From Notolepis coatsorum (Eukaryota; Chordata; Actinopteri; Aulopiformes; Paralepididae): DNA of 64,000 bases. The stretch spans positions 157,490,915 to 157,554,914 of the forward strand of contig OZ020585.1 in NCBI GenBank assembly GCA_963971535.1, read 5' to 3'. Position numbers and translations under genes: made by a program. A model generated the notes under the pieces. That model had not been told where the DNA came from. It saw nothing but the letters and a program-made list of their open reading frames with translations, and did not search any database. Shown here piece by piece: positions 32,344-44,301 of the stretch (position 1 is the stretch's first letter; every line of letters begins with the position of its first letter).

Positions 32344-32430
32344 AAAATTATATTGGAACCGCGGGGTCTCGAACTCAGGTCGCCCGCTTGCCAGGAGCGA
32401 ACACTGGCCGTTGCACCACTGTGCCAGACG
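32344..32430 (-). ncRNA. tRNA-like segment
   Basis: On the minus strand, GCACAGTGGTGCAACGGCC (A-box-like), a stem-loop TCGCT...AGCGG with a 7-nt loop, and GAGTTCGAGACCCC (B-box-like). Position 33 of the loop is C instead of T. Probably a relic or SINE head. Confidence 0.35.
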
Positions 32431-33263
32431 GGATATATCCATTGTGTATCCATCAATGCACAAGAGACCCGTGTTTCGAATATTTTTCTTTTGAATTAAG
32501 TTTTATCTCTTTATTCTCAAATGCATTAATGTGACGTCAACGGCTCATTCAATTTCTCAAATCCGTCAAACAGCGCATCTCATCAGACATTTTAATCCCA
32601 GTTACAATATCACAATAACGTGTGAGTGATGATACAATTCAACAATCCTCAGAGTCCTCGTAATTCATAATCCACAAAAACCACAATCCACGCATAGACA
32701 CTTCAATTTTATGCTTGAATGAAACACAATCCGGGCGCTCCGTTAAGCAAATCTACAGCGGAGAATATATGAAACTAATCAGAGCCAAACGGCCGATTAA
32801 ATGGTTTCATTCATTAAAAATATCCCCGCGGGATTCACATTTGCAATGCGCCGTTATTAAAATAACCACATGCAGCGTGTATCGCACTCCGAGCGCCGTA
32901 TATGACGTGCATTATTTTATTTAGGACAAAGTAAATCTATAGGCTGAATATGATTTATTATCAGCATTTAGTTCTATTATTATACATTTCAAAAGCCCCC
33001 TCTAGGAAAACGAAGCACAGAAACATAATTCAGAATGGTATAATGCAGATCTAGACTGTGAGAATCATTTCAGGAAGCGAGCTGGCATTCCTTTGCGGGG
33101 GCGTGGCCATGGTTCATCCAGCTAACTGAACTTAAGCCTGCTCTCGACCAGGCTCAAACTTTTTGATCTGTTGTCATGGTGATTTAGACAATCGAGCGTC
33201 GGGGAACAGAAAGGTCCGGCTTAAGTCAGGCTATGCTGGAAATTATCCGGCTAACTCAGTTAG
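32431..33263. other. Unassigned interior of the TIR element
   Basis: No gene recognised. The last 100 bp before the terminus carry CCAGCTAACTGAACTTAAGC and a related CGGCTAACTCAGTTAGCC, a subterminal palindrome. Confidence 0.35.
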
Positions 33264-33462
33264 CCAGGTACGGGGAACGGGGCCGGTATGGGCAGGGTAA
33301 TAGCAGACATAAATATAGGCAATAAAATGTAATCTGAATATAAAAATAAACAGTGTAAACAGTATAATTAACTGAATATAAAAATATGAATAAACTGTGT
33401 TAAATGAGGGTCTGTCTTCCCTATTCGTTATATTATATGTTACAATATATATAGTAATAATT

Positions 33463-34040
33463 AGGGGTGTAACTAATAATGAAATGAAATGAAATGGAAA
33501 AAAAGAAGAAAAAAAACTCTAACCCTAACTTAGTTTAGCTTACTGTCATGCACTTGTCTTAATATACTAACCTACACTATAGCACTCAACACTTTGATGA
33601 ACATTGTTACTCAGCTGATAGAGTTGTACCCTTCCTGCTGTCTTGTTGTACAAAACTTGTAAGTCGCTTTGGATAAAAGCGTCAGCTAAATGAGTAAATG
33701 TAAATGTGTAACGGTACACAAAAACCACGGTACGGTACGTACCTCGGGTTTGAAGTCAAGGTTCAGTACGGGTTTTCGGTACAGTGGGGGAAAGTTTGGC
33801 TTTCCATGTTCCACTCAGTGGTGATGTAGTGTGCAGTAACTAATTGTACTTGTAGGGCTGTCAATGAATATTCTATATTGAAATTAATAATCGACTTGTA
33901 AAAAAATATATTTAATAATAATAATTATATTAGATTGTGAAAAAAACAGACCCCAGCGGGCGGTTGTTAGTGGTTAACATACGGTTGTATTCGTTCGGTA
34001 CACTACACAGCCGTTCGGTACGGTACGGTACACACTGAAA
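33463..34040. mobile_element. hAT-like element with GGTGTAACGGTACAC terminus, interrupted
   Basis: AGGGGTGTAAC at 33,463-33,473 continues at 33,713 as GGTACACAAAAACCACGGTA after a 232-bp insertion. The right end is uncertain; CGGTACGGTACACACTGAAA near 34,020 is probably close to it. Confidence 0.55.
33474..33705. mobile_element. Teleost dispersed repeat inserted in the hAT-like element
   Basis: Inverted copy of 28,556-28,745. GTGTAAC precedes it (33,467-33,473) and follows it (33,706-33,712), a 7-bp target duplication (the eighth base differs). Confidence 0.7.
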
Positions 34041-34690
34041 CGGTTCGGTCAGTCGAGGTATAGTACAGTAGAGGTACGGTACAGTAGAGATACAGTATAG
34101 GTAAAGTATATGTATAGTACGGTATAGTAGAGTAGAGATACAGTATATGTACAGTATGGGTATAGTACAGTATATGTATAGTACAGTATAGGTACAGTAT
34201 ATGTATAGTACAGTATAGGTACAGTATATGTATAGTAGATGTGTAGTACAGTAGAGGTACAGTATATGTAAAGTACAGTAGATGTACAGTAGAGGTATAG
34301 TGCAGTATATGTACAGTAGCGGTACAGCAGATGTATATTACAGTAGATGTGCAGTATATGTACAGTCGAGTACATATAGTACAGTAGATGTACAGTATAT
34401 GTACAGTAGATGCATACTATATGTATAGTACAGTAGATGCACATTATATGTACAGTATAGTACATATAGTACAGTAGATGTACAGTAGATGTACAGTAGA
34501 TGTATAGTACAGTAGATGCACAGTAGCTGTACAGTAGATGTATAGTACAGTAGATGCACAGTATATGTATAGTACAGTAGAGGTACATTAGATGTATAGT
34601 ACAGTAGATGTACATTATAAGTACAGTACAGTCGATGTACAGTAGAGGTACAGTAGAGTAGAGGTACAGTACAGTAGAGGTATACTCAGC
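34041..34690. repeat. GTACAGTA/GTATAGTA low-complexity array
   Basis: A degenerate tandem of TACAGTA, TATGTA and GTAGAG words. The 220-codon minus-strand frame is made only of Tyr, Cys, Thr, Ile, Leu and Val repeats and is not a gene. Confidence 0.85.
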
Positions 34691-34964
34691 TGGTCCATCA
34701 GCACATTGCATGTTACAGCTACAGCACTGAGCTACATGTGACTGAAGCAGAATAATATCACCACCAGTTACAACATGCTTCCTCTCCTCAGGGCTGGAGC
34801 CCTAATTACAACAACACTGTAATCAAATAGAACTAATTGAAAAAGAGTGATTACTCCCAAACACGCCTGAAGGGAAGAGGCCATTGTAATTGTGAGATCA
34901 GAGACATCGTTTTACACAACTTAAAGGGATATTTCACTTTAGTAGAACATATCAGTTTTCAGCA
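34691..34964. other. Unassigned sequence
   Basis: No gene or repeat recognised. Confidence 0.3.
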
Positions 34965-35172
34965 GTCTTACCTGTTATCTAAAGTCATCTACTAGTAAAC
35001 TATCAGTCTTACCTTTATGTAAAGTCATCTACTAGTAAACTAACAGTCTTACCTTTATGTAAAGTCATCTACTAGTAAACTATCAGTCTTACCTTTATGT
35101 AAAGTCATCTACTAGTAAACTATCAGTCTTACCTTTATGTAAAGTCATCTACTAGTAAACTATCAGTCTTAC
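34965..35172. repeat. 40-bp tandem array, left part
   Basis: Five units containing CAGTCTTACCTTTATGTAAA and GTCATCTACTAGTAAACTA. The array continues at 46,548 after the BEL/Pao element; the CTTAC at 35,168-35,172 is the target duplication. Confidence 0.92.
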
Positions 35173-36081
35173 TGGAGAATTATCCGACGTTTTTCCCAAT
35201 ATGTTTATCATTATTATCCTTCATTATTATCATAAGTAACATTTATTGTATGCATTTATTGCATGCGTTAGTTATTATCTGGTGCCGCCTAGTGGACGCA
35301 CTTTGGAACACGTATTGCGACTCTGGACAGGTAAGCTGTCGCTGCGCCTCCGCGTCGCGCTATTTAAGTGACACTCTTAGCCCTAGGCTGTAAGGTGAAA
35401 AGCCCTGTGGGCAAACTGGCCAACGGTACGTTGCATTGGATGCGCCGTTAATATCCGCATTTATCTCTTGTTTCATATATCTAGTACTAATTAATGCCGG
35501 TTGTTTCCTTTCTTTTGTATAGGTAAATAATCTGACTGTATCGTCTACTGACTACTGACTAACATCTGATTGTACGCTATCGACTCTGTATCGTCTACTG
35601 ACGTTTGAATGAACACTGCTGACTAAACGCTGATTGCCTACTGACTAACGTCTGACTAACTGTAACCTGGCTACTGCTGACTAACGTCTGACTAACTGTA
35701 ACCTGGCTACTGCTGGCTAAACGTCTGGCTACACTATCAAGTACTGGCGGTTGCTAATTGCAACCTATCAACAAACTATTATCATCGTCGACTTGGTTGA
35801 ACATTACCAAATGCCATATCGACCTTTACTGAAATTATCCACTAATGCTTGAATGCAAGCTGCTACTAACTATCAGCTACAAGCTAACCGCTTGTTTAAT
35901 TGGCCACCTGGTGATTATTGCAACGAGTAGTAATTGGATTTTGGACATTGAAGTCCAAATAAACGAACATTCTTACAAAGTCCGAATTGTTTCACTGGTT
36001 TAATTATAAGTCATTCGCCCACACCCTTCCAAGGGGGACATCTAGTTGACTCATTGACTGAGACTGCTAGATAATTGGACA
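35173..36081 (+). repeat. 5' LTR of BEL/Pao 1
   Basis: It starts TGGAGAATTATCC and ends ATAATTGGACA. Compared with the 3' LTR it has an extra TTTTC near 35,192 and several short indels. Confidence 0.92.
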
Positions 36082-36340
36082 ATTATTTACCGTACGCGCC
36101 CCGCTACGAGACGGGACGGACGGAACGCAGAAGGAGGTGCCCGCGTGAGATACCACCTCAACGTCAAGGTGGAACCAGGACGGAGTGGATACACACGACG
36201 GGGCACATGGAGAGGACGCAGTCAGCTCAAGGGAAGTGAAACGTTGATGTTGACTGCTTACTGGGTTGGAATCGCCGTATTCCGCCCACATGTTGGCTGC
36301 TTGAAGTGGTGGGGTCGCCGAATTCCATCCAAAGCTAACT
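36082..36340 (+). other. Leader of BEL/Pao 1 before the satellites
   Basis: Directly after the LTR. No tRNA-complementary primer site that I recognise. The minus-strand frame here is a shadow. Confidence 0.4.
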
Positions 36341-36954
36341 GCTAACACCGCTAGCCATCCAAATGCTAACTGCTAGCCACTAGCCAACCAATGCTCAATG
36401 CTAAATGCTGTTAGCCAACCAATGCTAACACCGCTAGCCAACCAATGCTCAATGCTAAACGCTGTTAGCCAACCAATGCTAACACCACTAGCCAACCAAT
36501 GCTAAACGCTAGCCATTAGCCAACCAATGCTAACACTGCTAGCCGCCGATGCTAACGCTGTTAGCCAACCAATGCTAACGCTGTTAGCCAACCAATGCTA
36601 ACACTGCTAGCGAACCAATGCTAACACTGCTAGCCAACCAATGCTAACACTGCTAGCCGCCAATGCTAATGCTGTTAGCCAACCAATGCTAAACGCTGTT
36701 AGACAACCAATGCTAACACCGCTAGCCAACCAATGCTAAACGCTAGCCATTAGCCAACTAATGCTAACACTGCTAGCTGCCGATGCTAACGCTGCTAGCC
36801 AACCAATGCTAACGCTGTTAGCGAACCAATGCTAACACTGCTAGCCGCCAATGCTAACGCTGTTAGCCAACCAATGCTAACACTGCTAGCCGCCAATGCT
36901 AACGCTGTTAGCCAACCAATGTGAACGCTGCTAGCCATCCAATGCTAGCTAAAG
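36341..36954. repeat. Satellite A in the BEL/Pao 1 leader
   Basis: About 600 bp of a GCTAGCCAACCAATGCTAAC unit with variants (GTTAGCCAACC, GCTAGCCGCCAATG), of period roughly 20 or 40 bp. Confidence 0.92.
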
Positions 36955-37850
36955 AACATTATCATTGACACACCTATGCCTTGGCTGTGTTGAACCAAGC
37001 AATTATATTATTGCTCCTAACGCCGTGGACATTATCATTGACACACCTATGCCTTGGCTGTGTTGAATCTAGCAATTACATTGTTGCTCCAAACGCTGTG
37101 AACATTATCATTGACACACCTATGCCTTGGCTGTGTTGAACCTAGCAATTACATTGTTGCTCCAAACGCTGTGAACATTATCATTGACACACCTATGCCT
37201 TGGCTGTGTTGAACCTAGCAATTACATTGTTGCTCCAAACGCTGTGAACATTATCATTGACACACCTATGCCTTGGCTGTGTTGAACCAAGCAATTATAT
37301 TATTGCTCCTAACGCCGTGGACATTATCATTGACACACCTATGCCTTGGCTGTGTTGAATCTAGCAATTACATTGTTGCTCCAAACGCTGTGAAAATTAT
37401 CATTGACACACCTATGCCTTGGCTGTGTCGAACCAAGCAATTATATTATTGCTCCTAACGCTGTGAACATTATCATTGACACACCTATGCCTTGGCTGTC
37501 TCGAACCAAGCAATTATATTATTGCTCCTAACGCTGTGAACATTATCATTGACACACCTATGCCTTGGCTGTGTTGAATCTAGCAATTACATTGTTGCTC
37601 CAAACGCTGTGAACATTATCATTGACACACCTATGCCTTGGCTGTGTTGAACCTAGCAATTACATTGTTGCTCCAAACGCTGTTAACATTATCATTGACA
37701 CACCTATGCCTTGGCTGTGTTGAACCAAGCAATTACGTTGTTGCTCCAAACGCTGTGAACATTATCATTGACACACCCATGCCTTGGCTGTGTTGAACCT
37801 TGCAATTATATTGTTGCTCCAAACGCTGTGAACGGTACTATTGATGAACT
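36955..37850. repeat. Satellite B in the BEL/Pao 1 leader (73-bp unit)
   Basis: Twelve units of about 73 bp, each with ATTATCATTGACACACC, TGCCTTGGCTGTGTTGAAC and GCTCCTAACGC or GCTCCAAACGC. Two unit types alternate (AACCAAGCAATTATATTATT and AATCTAGCAATTACATTGTT), which suggests higher-order duplication. Confidence 0.95.
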
Positions 37851-38202
37851 GACCTAAAGTAACTATGTTTCATCCGACCGTTTTCAAATTGCTCTTCACG
37901 TCATGAACTGTACTATTAATGAATTAACCAAAAGCTGTTACGGTGCTCACCAACTCTATCCTACTTGCTCACTCACATTGTGGTCATTACCAGGTTTCAA
38001 GTGAGTGAAGCGAAACTACGTTGACCCACTATACGGTCCCGTCATTATCCCCTGCTGGGAACAGTGTCATTGTAATCACACTGCTACACGCCAACTGTAC
38101 AACTGTGCTTCTGACTGTTAACCCCATTGTTTACTACTGCCTGCGACCAGTGACTCAGCCGCAAAAGGAGCTCCAGTTGGGGCAACGGCTGACTGGGACA
38201 AG
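37851..38202 (+). other. Leader sequence of BEL/Pao 1 before gag
   Basis: No repeat or coding motif recognised. It leads into the gag ATG at 38,203. Confidence 0.4.
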
Positions 38203-38499
38203 ATGGAGGGTGTAGATGTGGAAGAGCTAAAGAAGAGGCGTACTGCGGCGCAAACAGCTTTCACAAGGAGAGCCAACCAGGTAGCTGACAATGTTGACAC
38301 CGCATCGCCAGCGGAGCTCGTCAATGACAGGAAAGCTCTTCAAGTAGAGTTTGCGAAGCTCGTTCACACGACAGGGGACTATGTTGGAGCATTGGAGGAG
38401 GCCGACGGAACCGCGCATGCTACCGTGATAGCCGATGCCACAGCAAAGAAAGACGGAAGCAAGCAGAGGAAAGTGGCACTGGAGAAGAAGATCTTCTGA
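38203..38499 (+). pseudogene. BEL/Pao 1 Gag N-terminal fragment
   Basis: 98 codons starting MEGVDVEELKKRRTAAQTAF, the arginine-rich helical start usual for BEL gag (RRTAAQTAFTRRANQ). It stops at 38,497-38,499, where a non-coding stretch of about 600 bp interrupts the gene. Confidence 0.75.
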
Positions 38500-39103
38500 A
38501 GGGTAATTTCACATTCTTAATCCTCTGGGGCCCCACAACAGGGTTGATCCATGAAGTCATGTTATCCTTCTCTCAAAAACTGTTAAAACACTATATCCAT
38601 TCATTATATTCAGAGCAGGCCAGATAACGCTTGCATCCAAGGCCGCAGCGAGCCCTCCGCAAGGGCCCATCCCATCCGACTCCCCAAATGACCATATAAA
38701 GCCAACCCAATCAGAGACGGAGGCGTCTCTATCTCACTGTGTTAAGCCATTACAATATTGCTTGGTCTTCACTTTCACTCTGACAGACCTGTGAATATGC
38801 ACTCTGACTCCGTCCGTATGGGCGTACTGTATATATATTTTTTCTTTTCCAATAAACCTGTATTGTATTCATTTAACGTGAGTATTCCGGCTGTCTTTCT
38901 GCTCCTGTTTTATTATTTCAGAATATCTGATTCGCAGTGTGACACTGTTTTAGGCTGCTGGATGTCCGTGGAGAACCTGGTGGTTTGCACGCTGATTTAA
39001 GGCCAATCTCTTGTCTCCGTATTTTACTTAACCATCCCTGGAGACGTCAAAATCCACCACAGTATGGTCCCGCTTCGTTCAACCAAAGTTAGGCCCCCTT
39101 GAA
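38500..39103. other. Insertion of about 600 bp interrupting BEL/Pao 1 gag
   Basis: AT-rich, with an AATAAA-type signal (CCAATAAACCTGTATTGTAT at about 38,850-38,870). It may be a solo LTR or another retroelement tail, but I could not fix ends or a target duplication. Confidence 0.4.
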
Positions 39104-40420
39104 GTGGAGTTCAAGGAGGCCTTGGAAAAGACAAAGAGACTCAGCACCCAATGGGCACCCCAAGACAAGGGAGCATTGGAGGGAAACAAATTGGAGAGAA
39201 GACTCAACGCCTTCGAACAAATGGTGAGAGAGTGGAGATACCTTCTTCCAACTCCCAACATATCTGAATTAGAGAAGCGGTACAGGCACTTGGACGAGGA
39301 AAGAGCAGCACTGATGGACAGGTGGTCGACCCTCCTAGAGCCTGGTGGAAAGGGTGACATTGGAAGTGCTTATGAGGATGAAGAGGATAAAAGGACACAC
39401 AACATTGAAAGGGGCGGTGACGTGACCAGCCCACTTGATATTGCAAACGATGTTCTGCAACTTGCCGCCGAAGCTAAACCTTCCCCGTCCACCAACGGCA
39501 AAAGTGTGGTCCTTCACATCCACTCGTCATCTCCTCAGCTTGACAGTAGTCAAACAGAGGGCACTTACAAAGACTCTCCCTTACCTTTCGGGAGCCACGA
39601 GGGGGCCCCTAAAGCAACCCATCTCCAGCTTGGAGAAAAGACCACAAGAAGTGGGCCTCACGAGTATACCGACAGGAGTTCGCTCCCACAGGTAAGACAA
39701 CCCGGCAGCGAACCCTATTTTAACCAGCGTGCTGACCTCACTATCATGCCTCAGTCACGAGGTGACCACGCCACGCCACCAGGTGATGAGGGCGCAATGC
39801 GGGAAGGTCTCGCTCACCACAGAGACCACCAGGGGGCCCGACCAAAGATAAAGCTTGCCGCCATCAATCTGCCCAAATTCTGTGGCGACAGAAGGACCTA
39901 TTGGCGCTAGCGGGATATCTGGGAGGACCTCCAGGCTTTAGCCGAACCATCAGGATTGCCTGTATGCATATGATATCACCTGCTTGACAGCGTAGAAGAG
40001 CCACTGAGAAAGAAACTCGGGCTGGACGATGTTTTCAGGCTCCTGGACAACCGCTTTGGAGACAGGAGCACAACCGCAAGTCTGATCCTCAAAGGTCTGG
40101 AAGAAGTGCCTCCAGTACGGAGTAACCAGCCTAGGCCAATGATCGACCTGGTCCAGGCAGTGGAAACCGCACTGTACGACTTAAAAGACCTTGGGATGGA
40201 GGACGTGATCAAAAACCACCTAACTGTCGCCGCCATAGAGAGAAAACTGCCTATAGGCATGAGAGAGAAGTGGATCTCCTATGAGCGTGACCCCGCGAAT
40301 GGCGTCACGCCCGCAAGTTACTTCGATAGACTCTTGTCATTTCTGAAAGGACAGGAAAGGATCCTCGAGAAGCTAGCACAGTTGGAGATCGGAGCCACCC
40401 ACGCTGGCGTGAAAGGCTGA
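39104..40420 (+). pseudogene. BEL/Pao 1 Gag middle region (DUF1759-type)
   Basis: Coiled-coil-like helix (EFKEALEKTKRL...), linker, then the conserved INLPKFCGDRRTYW segment and the helical capsid-like domain (LLDSVEEPLRKKLGL, AVETALYDLKDLGMEDVIKN). Two stops lie in the same frame: TAG at 39,908-39,910 and TGA at 39,971-39,973. The frame changes between 40,420 and 40,504. Confidence 0.85.
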
Positions 40421-40503
40421 GCGACAGGGGAGGTGATAGACAGTCATTTACGAGAACGACAGCGAGCGAAGTAAGAAGAGAGCCCCAGAGGGACTCGGGC
40501 ACC

Positions 40504-41736
40504 ATGTGTGGAGAGGAAGCACATGGAAAGAGACTTTACTTCTGCCCGGCCTTCAAGAAAGCTAAACTGCCTGAAAAACGAGCCCAGGTGAAGAAAGCTG
40601 GAGCATGCATCAAATGCCTCGCTTATCACGGGGCCAACGGCCTATGCGAGAAAAGATTCCTCTGTAAGAAGGATGAGTGTGTGAAGGGGGGCGGCCCTGT
40701 CAACCATCATTTTCTCCTCTGCTCCAAGACACAGAGCAGGAACGAAACAACCAATGAGCCCGGCGCTCGTAAAGGGCTCCGAGGCCTTACGGCTGAGCAG
40801 GAGAAGGTGGTCACAGAGTTAAAGTTGTCAACGCTCCAAATGGAAGCATTCAAGAAAGCCTTCACAAACAAAGCGACCTCCCAAGTGTACGCCAGCAAGA
40901 GCCTGTTGGACAAAAGTGGCATAAAAGAATACCCAGTCCTCATGATGCTCATGGACGACGAGAGGAGGAGACTGTGTTGGAGCGTTGATGGACCTCGCCT
41001 CCGACACCAACTATATCACTCACTCAAGAGGCTCGGGCTGGCCGGCGAGCCTATCACACTGGTCGTGTATGGTGTTGGGAAGATGGCAGTCAGAGTCGAT
41101 ACCAAGAGGTATGTGGTGGCAATAAAAGTATGGACCCCGAAGGGGACCTCGAGGGCCCACAAAATGCTCTGCTACGGCCTTGAGGACATCGCCAAAGTAG
41201 ACAGAGTGGTGGACAAGAGACTAGAACTGTTTTTCCCATGTGTCAAGCCAGGAGAATTGACCCGGCCTGATACCATTGATCTGCTCATTAGCACCCGGGA
41301 AGGTCGCTTGGCCCCACAAAGAATGGAGATAGCCGGTGATCTGGTGCTATGGGACGGGCCACTGGGCAAAACTGTGAGCGGTGCGCATCCGGACCTCTTT
41401 GAAGAAGTAAAAATGACCACGTGTCATTCATTGACCCACTTCGCACGCTCCATGGGAACAACTGTCGTGAGAGAATGCAAACACCTCGCGGTGGACTTAA
41501 CCAGGAGGAAAAGCATAAAAGAAGCAGTAACTGCCGCAAGCAACAAGGAAGTCTTCGACTGGCTGAAATGGGACAGCATCGGAGCAGCCTGTGACCCCGT
41601 CTGTGGGGGATGTCGCTGCGGTAACTGTCCTCCTGGAGGAAAGGAGATGACACTGGCTGACGAGCGGGAGCTAGAGACCATCAAGGCTGGCTTGACCTTC
41701 AAGGAGAAAGACTCGCACTGTGGGGACTCCCACTAG
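40504..41736 (+). pseudogene. BEL/Pao 1 zinc knuckles and protease region
   Basis: Cys/His clusters (CPAFKKAKLPEKR, CIKCLAYHGANGLC, CKKDECVKG) are followed by a DUF1758/A17-type aspartic protease region. The frame reads through, but the active-site segment at about 40,980-41,035 is in a different frame from its surroundings, which implies two compensating indels. TAG at 41,734-41,736 ends the frame; the same frame resumes at once. Confidence 0.8.
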
Positions 41737-43059
41737 GATGCAAAGTACCCCTGGAAGGAACAACCAGCATCTCTCCCTAACAATCACCGAGCTGTGGAGT
41801 CAACCTTCCTCAGGACGGAGAAGCGCCTTGAGAAAGATCCTTCATGGAAAGTCGCCTATACCAGGCAAATCCACGAAATGGTGGAGAGAGTAGCTGCCGT
41901 GAAACTAACTAGGTCTATGATGGACCAATGGAAAGGAGCAGTATGGTACGTGAGTCACGTGGCCGCACCGAACCCACACTCCGTCACCACTCCAGTACGC
42001 ATCGTCTGGGACAGCAGCCAAGAGTACAGAGGTGTAAGCATGAACAATATCCTACTGAAAGGTCCTGATGTGCTGAACCAAATCCGAGCGGTACTCCTCA
42101 GATTCCGGGAAGGACAACATGCAGCCATCGGTGACATCAAAAAGATGTACAACTCAGTGTGGCTGGAAGAGGAGGAAGTTCATGTACACCGCTTTCTGTG
42201 GAGAGATTCACTGCAAGACGAGATAGAAGATTACGCCGTCGTCAGGGTGAATATGGGAGACAAGCCGGCCGGATGTATTGCCCAAGTTGCTATGCGAGAG
42301 ACCGCATACCTCCCTCGGTTCTCCCATCTAACTGATGAAAGATCTGTCATCGTGGACAACAGCTATGTGGACGATCTCCCCGTGTCGCACAATGACTCAC
42401 ACAGACTGGAAGAGATCCTTAAGGGGGTCGAAGTCATCTTGAAGGCAGGCGGCTTCCACCTCAAACCCTGGGTCCGATCTAGTCACAGTGGGAGGCATGA
42501 CGCCCCGGAGACCAAGCCAGAGACACTAGTTCTACCGAACCAACTCAAGGAAGAAGATAACAAGGCTTTGGGAGTCGGCTACCTTGTTCAGGAAGACAAG
42601 CTCTTCGTTATGGCATCCATCAACTTTTCCCGGAGGAGGCAGAAGATGAGGATTTAAGCAGATCTAGCCGAAGAAGATATCATAGAGAGGACGCCTAACC
42701 CTCTGACACGCCGAGTCCTACTCAGCCAAGTCGCAGGACTGTATGACCCGATTGGTCTCGCAACTCCACTCAAGCAGAAGGGAGTGATCCTAGGGAGAAG
42801 AGCATTCCAGGAGGCTGGAAAGATGACCAAGGACACTTGGGACCAGCCACTATCAGAGGAGCTCAGAGAGAAAGCGGTGGAGCTGTTCAAAGAATATGCT
42901 CGCCTGAGCCGTGTCACATTCCCAAGAAGTATCACGCCCGCCGGCTGGTTGGGCAAGCCATGGGGGATCACGTTCTCAGATGGGAGCTGTGATTCCTATG
43001 GCGCAGTACTGTATCTACGGTGGGAGACATCTGGGGGAGCAGTCGCCCGGCTAGTGTAG
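41737..43059 (+). pseudogene. BEL/Pao 1 reverse transcriptase
   Basis: RT with VWYVSHVAAPNPHS, the AIGDIKKMYNSV block carrying the first catalytic Asp, and NSYVDDLPVS carrying the YVDD box near 42,365. In-frame stops are TAA at 42,655-42,657 and TAG at 43,057-43,059, with open sequence between (QVAGLYDPIGLATPLK, the A17/RT-connection motif, and FSDGSCDSYGAVLYLR, the start of RNase H). Confidence 0.88.
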
Positions 43060-44301
43060 TCAAAAGCGAAACTGGACACTCTTGACCTGAGAGGTGACCC
43101 AGTAAAGGCGGAAATCTGTGGGGCGGTGTTCGCATCCCGTCTAAAAAAGTATGTACTTAAACATGGAAGAATAAAAATCGAGAGATGGTTCCACTTCGTC
43201 GACAGTCAGACGGTGCTGGGTGCCATCCAGAGAGAAAGCTATGGATTCCAGACATTCTTCGCGAATCGGGTCGGAGAGATCCAGAAGGCTGGTCCCGTCA
43301 CTGATTGGTGGTGGGTACCAGGAGAACGCAACATTGCTGACCTGGTCACAAGAGGCCGCTGCTCCCCAGAGCTACTCGGAGAGGACTCTGCTTGGCAATG
43401 CGGCCCTGATTTCCTCGCCTACCCCGAAGAGGAATGGCCAAAGAAATCAGCCTCAGAGGTAGCTACCGCTGCGAGAGACGCAGTAAGCAGGCTTCAAAGA
43501 AAGGCCTTCACAGTTGCTATCACAAGAGTGCAAGCAAAGACAATGCCTTCCCCTGCCAGCTCAGGGGAAGGAAAGATAACAGCCATAAAAGAAGAATCAG
43601 ATATCATTATCTCGCCAAACAGAACCTCCGACAAACTTTGGGGCAGGGCTCTCGTAGGCCAGATAAACCCAAGGAGATACAGTTCTCTTAAGACACTCTG
43701 CAGCGTCATCGGCTTCACCCGAAGGGCACTAAAGTTCTGGGCGACAGTAAAAACCCGGAAGGCCCAGATGACGAAAGCACGTTTGCCAACCCGCACATTG
43801 CTAAAGTGGGAGGCATTAACAGTAAACGAACTGCGGAGCGCATTCAAAGAACTATGCCTGGCCGCACAGGAAGGCGCAGAATTCCCCGTGACCACACTGG
43901 ACAGACTTGTGGTCCACAAAGAGGAGGACTCCAAACTCTTACTGCGCCACGGCAGAGTTCAAGCCATGGCCAAAGAATGGCCTGGGGTGCCCTTACTTCC
44001 CTACAGGGAATGGGTCAGCATCCTCCTGGCAGAGGAAGCCCACAGGGCAAACCATGAGGGCATTGCAGGAACCCTCTTGCGCATGAGAGACAAAGCCTGG
44101 GTTGTGCAGGGGCCAAGAGTAGCCCGAAGTACGATTGACTCGTGTATACACTGCCGAAAAGAACAAGGCAAAAATGTGCCGTCAAATCATGAGCGAACTC
44201 CCCCCGGAGCGCACAGAGCCGGCCGCACCATTCGAGTATACCACAGTGGACCTCTTTGGTCCCTACACGATCAAAGACTCAGTGAAAAAGAGGACAAGTA
44301 A
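43060..44301 (+). pseudogene. BEL/Pao 1 RNase H and integrase zinc-binding domain
   Basis: Open from 43,060: RNase H continues (VDSQTVLGAI, VPGERNIADLVTRG), then a linker, then the integrase HHCC region (EEAHRANHEGIAGTLLRMR, CIHCRKEQG). A +1 frameshift near 44,150 separates it from the catalytic core. Confidence 0.85.

Larger units (their letters stand above)
31754..33284. mobile_element. Right arm of the TIR element split by the hAT block
   Basis: The right terminus (33,264-33,284) is the inverted match of 11,678-11,698. The arm includes two tRNA-like segments and a family c LINE scrap (31,845-31,905). No transposase frame was recognised. Confidence 0.5.

Noticed and set aside
34049..34711. 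220-codon minus-strand open frame
   Set aside because: It is a translation of a GTACAGTA-type low-complexity array (Tyr/Cys/Thr/Leu repeats) with no domain and no start context.
34965..35172. 40-bp tandem array as a possible CRISPR
   Set aside because: There are no unique spacers between repeats and the genome is vertebrate; it is a plain tandem array.
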